A DNA stretch of 64,000 bases from the NCBI RefSeq assembly GCF_001886615.1, contig NZ_CP018139.1, positions 3,286,001-3,350,000 on the forward strand, given 5' to 3'. Shown piece after piece: positions 62,758-64,000 of the stretch (the stretch's first letter is position 1; the number at the start of each line of letters is the position of its first letter). The DNA is from Halomonas aestuarii (GTDB lineage Bacteria > Pseudomonadota > Gammaproteobacteria > Pseudomonadales > Halomonadaceae). A model generated the notes under the pieces. The model was given only the letters and a program-made list of their open reading frames with translations, did no database searches and was not told the DNA's origin. A program made the position numbers and the translations under genes.

Positions 62758-63230
62758 GGGGTCTCCACGGTGGCGGCTGGGGGCCGGTCGAGGGCCTGGC
62801 GGCAGGCGTCGCACTGGCCCAGCAGCTCGATGGTCTGGCGCTGGACCTCGAAGCCCAGCTCACCGGCGCGTCGCGCCAGGTGGTCGTTGATCTCGTTCAG
62901 GTGCAGCTCCTCGACCCGGCCGCAGTGGCGGCAGATCAGCAGCTGGAAGCCGTGGGCATGCTCGGGGCAGGGGCAGGCCACGTAGGCATTGAGCGACTCG
63001 ATGCGGTGCACCAGCCCCTGGTCGATGAGGAACTCGAGGGCACGATAGACGGTGGGCGGGCGCGCCGCCTCATGCTCGGCCGCCAGGCGGTCGAGAAGCT
63101 CGTAGGCCTTCAGGCCGCCGCGGGTCGTGGCGATGAGTTCCAGCACCCGGCGGCGGATCGGCGTGAAGCGCGCCCCGCGCTGCTGGCACTGACGCTCGGC
63201 CTGTCGGATCATGTCGCGGGGGTCGGTCAT
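62754..63230 (-). CDS. zur: Fur-family regulator, Zur type
   Basis: 158 aa from ATG 63230. Winged helix FTPIRRRVLELIATTRGGLKAYELLDRL (split: TPIRRRVLELIATTRGGLKA, about 22-41), TVYRALEFLIDQGLVHRIES, and the structural zinc CxxC pair CRHCGR with CDAC near the C-terminus. CPEHAHGFQLL is the Zur-like regulatory site region. It likely represses zinc uptake. No Zur box was seen before its own start. Confidence 0.85.
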   Translation of the reverse strand: MTDPRDMIRQAERQCQQRGARFTPIRRRVLELIATTRGGLKAYELLDRLAAEHEAARPPTVYRALEFLIDQGLVHRIESLNAYVACPCPEHAHGFQLLICRHCGRVEELHLNEINDHLARRAGELGFEVQRQTIELLGQCDACRQALDRPPAATVETP

Positions 63231-63303
63231 GGCACCCGGAGCGGTGGCTGGGGAGAAGCGCATAGTCTACGCGGCGGGCCGGCGAGGGACCAGCCACGGC
63301 CCC

Positions 63304-64000
63304 TCAGGCCGGCTCGCGCAGCTCGCTCGAGCGGGCGAAGTGGCGCCGCGAGAAGGCGACTCTCTCCTCGGCGGGCACGCCGTCGGGCTGGCGTTCGATC
63401 AGGTCGAGCCGCGGGCGAAGGCCCTCGCCGTTGGCCATCTGGATCGCCAGGCCCGGGCGGGCGTTGAGCTCGAGGAGCATGGGGCCACGATCGCGATCGA
63501 GCACCATGTCGGTCCCCAGGTAGCCCAGGCCCGTCATCTCGTAGCAGCCGGCGGCCAGCAGCATCAGGGTCTCCCAGTCGGAAATGCGCAGGCTGGCGAG
63601 CTCGTGGCCGGTGTCGGGATGGTCGTGGCGGGTGCGGTCGTACTGCACGCCCCGGATCGCCGTGCCGCTGGCGATGTCGATGCCCACCCCCACGGCCCCC
63701 TGATGCAGGTTGGCCTTGCCGTCCGAGGCCGCCGTGGAGAGGCGCATCATCGCCATCACCGGATAGCCCTTGAAGACGATGACCCGGATGTCCGGGACGC
63801 CCTCGTAGGTGTACTCGGCGAAGGAGCCGTCGAAGTTGATCAGCGCCTCGACCAGCGCCACGTCGGGGGAGCCACCCAGCGAGTAGAGCCCCGAGAGGAT
63901 ATTGGAGACATGGCGCTCCACGTCCTCGAGGCTCAGCCGGGCGCCGCTGGGCTTGATGTAGCGGTCGCCCTCGACCCGCTCGATGACCAGGATGCCCTTG
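63304..64000 (-). CDS. Alpha-L-glutamate ligase-like ATP-grasp protein (5' truncated by the window)
   Basis: The last 232 codons are present; the gene continues past 64000. Recognised segments: ILVIERVEGDRYIKPSG, the ATP-grasp metal region GTDMVLDRDRGPMLLELNARPGLAIQ (split: GPMLLELNARPGLAIQ) and a short tail. It belongs to the RimK-related E-ligase family. In gammaproteobacteria such genes are often next to a 7TM transglutaminase-like protein and a retropepsin-like protease; this cannot be tested here. Downstream gene zur is 73 bases away. Confidence 0.82.
   Translation of the reverse strand, partial: KGILVIERVEGDRYIKPSGARLSLEDVERHVSNILSGLYSLGGSPDVALVEALINFDGSFAEYTYEGVPDIRVIVFKGYPVMAMMRLSTAASDGKANLHQGAVGVGIDIASGTAIRGVQYDRTRHDHPDTGHELASLRISDWETLMLLAAGCYEMTGLGYLGTDMVLDRDRGPMLLELNARPGLAIQMANGEGLRPRLDLIERQPDGVPAEERVAFSRRHFARSSELREPA

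Noticed and set aside
63231..63303. Zur box before the Zur-type gene
   Set aside because: The region is GC-rich and has no GTTATA..TATAAC-like palindrome.

Overview
The window is about 64 kb of GC-rich chromosome from a gammaproteobacterium, most likely a member of the Halomonadaceae (Halomonas-like). The evidence is gene content and order: a YejABEF peptide importer, gloB / methyltransferase / rnhA / dnaQ, TusDCB plus a DsrC/TusE protein, NfuA and SufE, CysI with DUF934, and a respiratory formate dehydrogenase operon with DUF3305/DUF3306 and TorD-like partners. The species assignment is inference. Almost all DNA is coding, genes are short-spaced, and ATGA or 8-bp overlaps are common. Nothing looks like a prophage, CRISPR array or genomic island.

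Layout. 0-5.7 kb: start of a gene that may be selD, its FAD oxidoreductase partner, RarD, omega-amidase YafV, RsuA, and a membrane diguanylate cyclase. 5.9-13.6 kb: yejABEF, MltD and GloB, all on the minus strand. 13.7-18.3 kb: methyltransferase, rnhA, dnaQ, nudC, an SCP2 lipid-binding protein behind a PsrA-like box, SohB, and an ArsR-type regulator. 18.7-26.3 kb: PrpE-type acyl-CoA synthetase, YhhQ, YbfF, an orphan NMT1/THI5-like binding protein, a cation/proton antiporter, YaeQ, tRNA-Ser(UGA). 26.4-29.8 kb: a Nudix hydrolase, a YccA/Bax-inhibitor protein, TusDCB and TusE, and an AcpH-like protein.

29.8-41.3 kb is a molybdenum/formate block. It holds moeA and moaB (with a degenerate duplication of the moaB 3' end between them), DUF1244, the three FDH subunits, a small Tat-signal protein, a TorD-like chaperone, a polyferredoxin, DUF3306, DUF3305 and the divergent fdhD. 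The catalytic subunit has Cys, not selenocysteine, at the metal-ligand position. 41.3-45.9 kb: a cupin XRE regulator, a class II-type deacetylase, and a divergent Pat-type protein acyltransferase with a TTG start. Eraser and writer sit side by side, and a likely substrate family member (PrpE) is in the same window.

46-58 kb: PdxH, the AzlCD exporter, DUF2069/WrbA/ArsC, a membrane-anchored GGCT-fold protein with a TTG start, an Smr protein, DUF934/CysI, a MATE transporter and MetH. 58.2-64 kb: NfuA, a KfrA-like coiled-coil DNA-binding protein divergent from a tyrosine recombinase across an AT-rich palindrome-rich spacer with a 4 x 14-bp tandem repeat, then SufE, YidD, HisI, a Zur-type Fur regulator, and an ATP-grasp glutamate-ligase-like protein cut by the window end.

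Most of the window is core metabolism. The parts most worth a second look are the KfrA-like/recombinase locus, the deacetylase/acyltransferase locus with its symmetric sites, the moaB duplication, and the PsrA-like box before the SCP2 gene.
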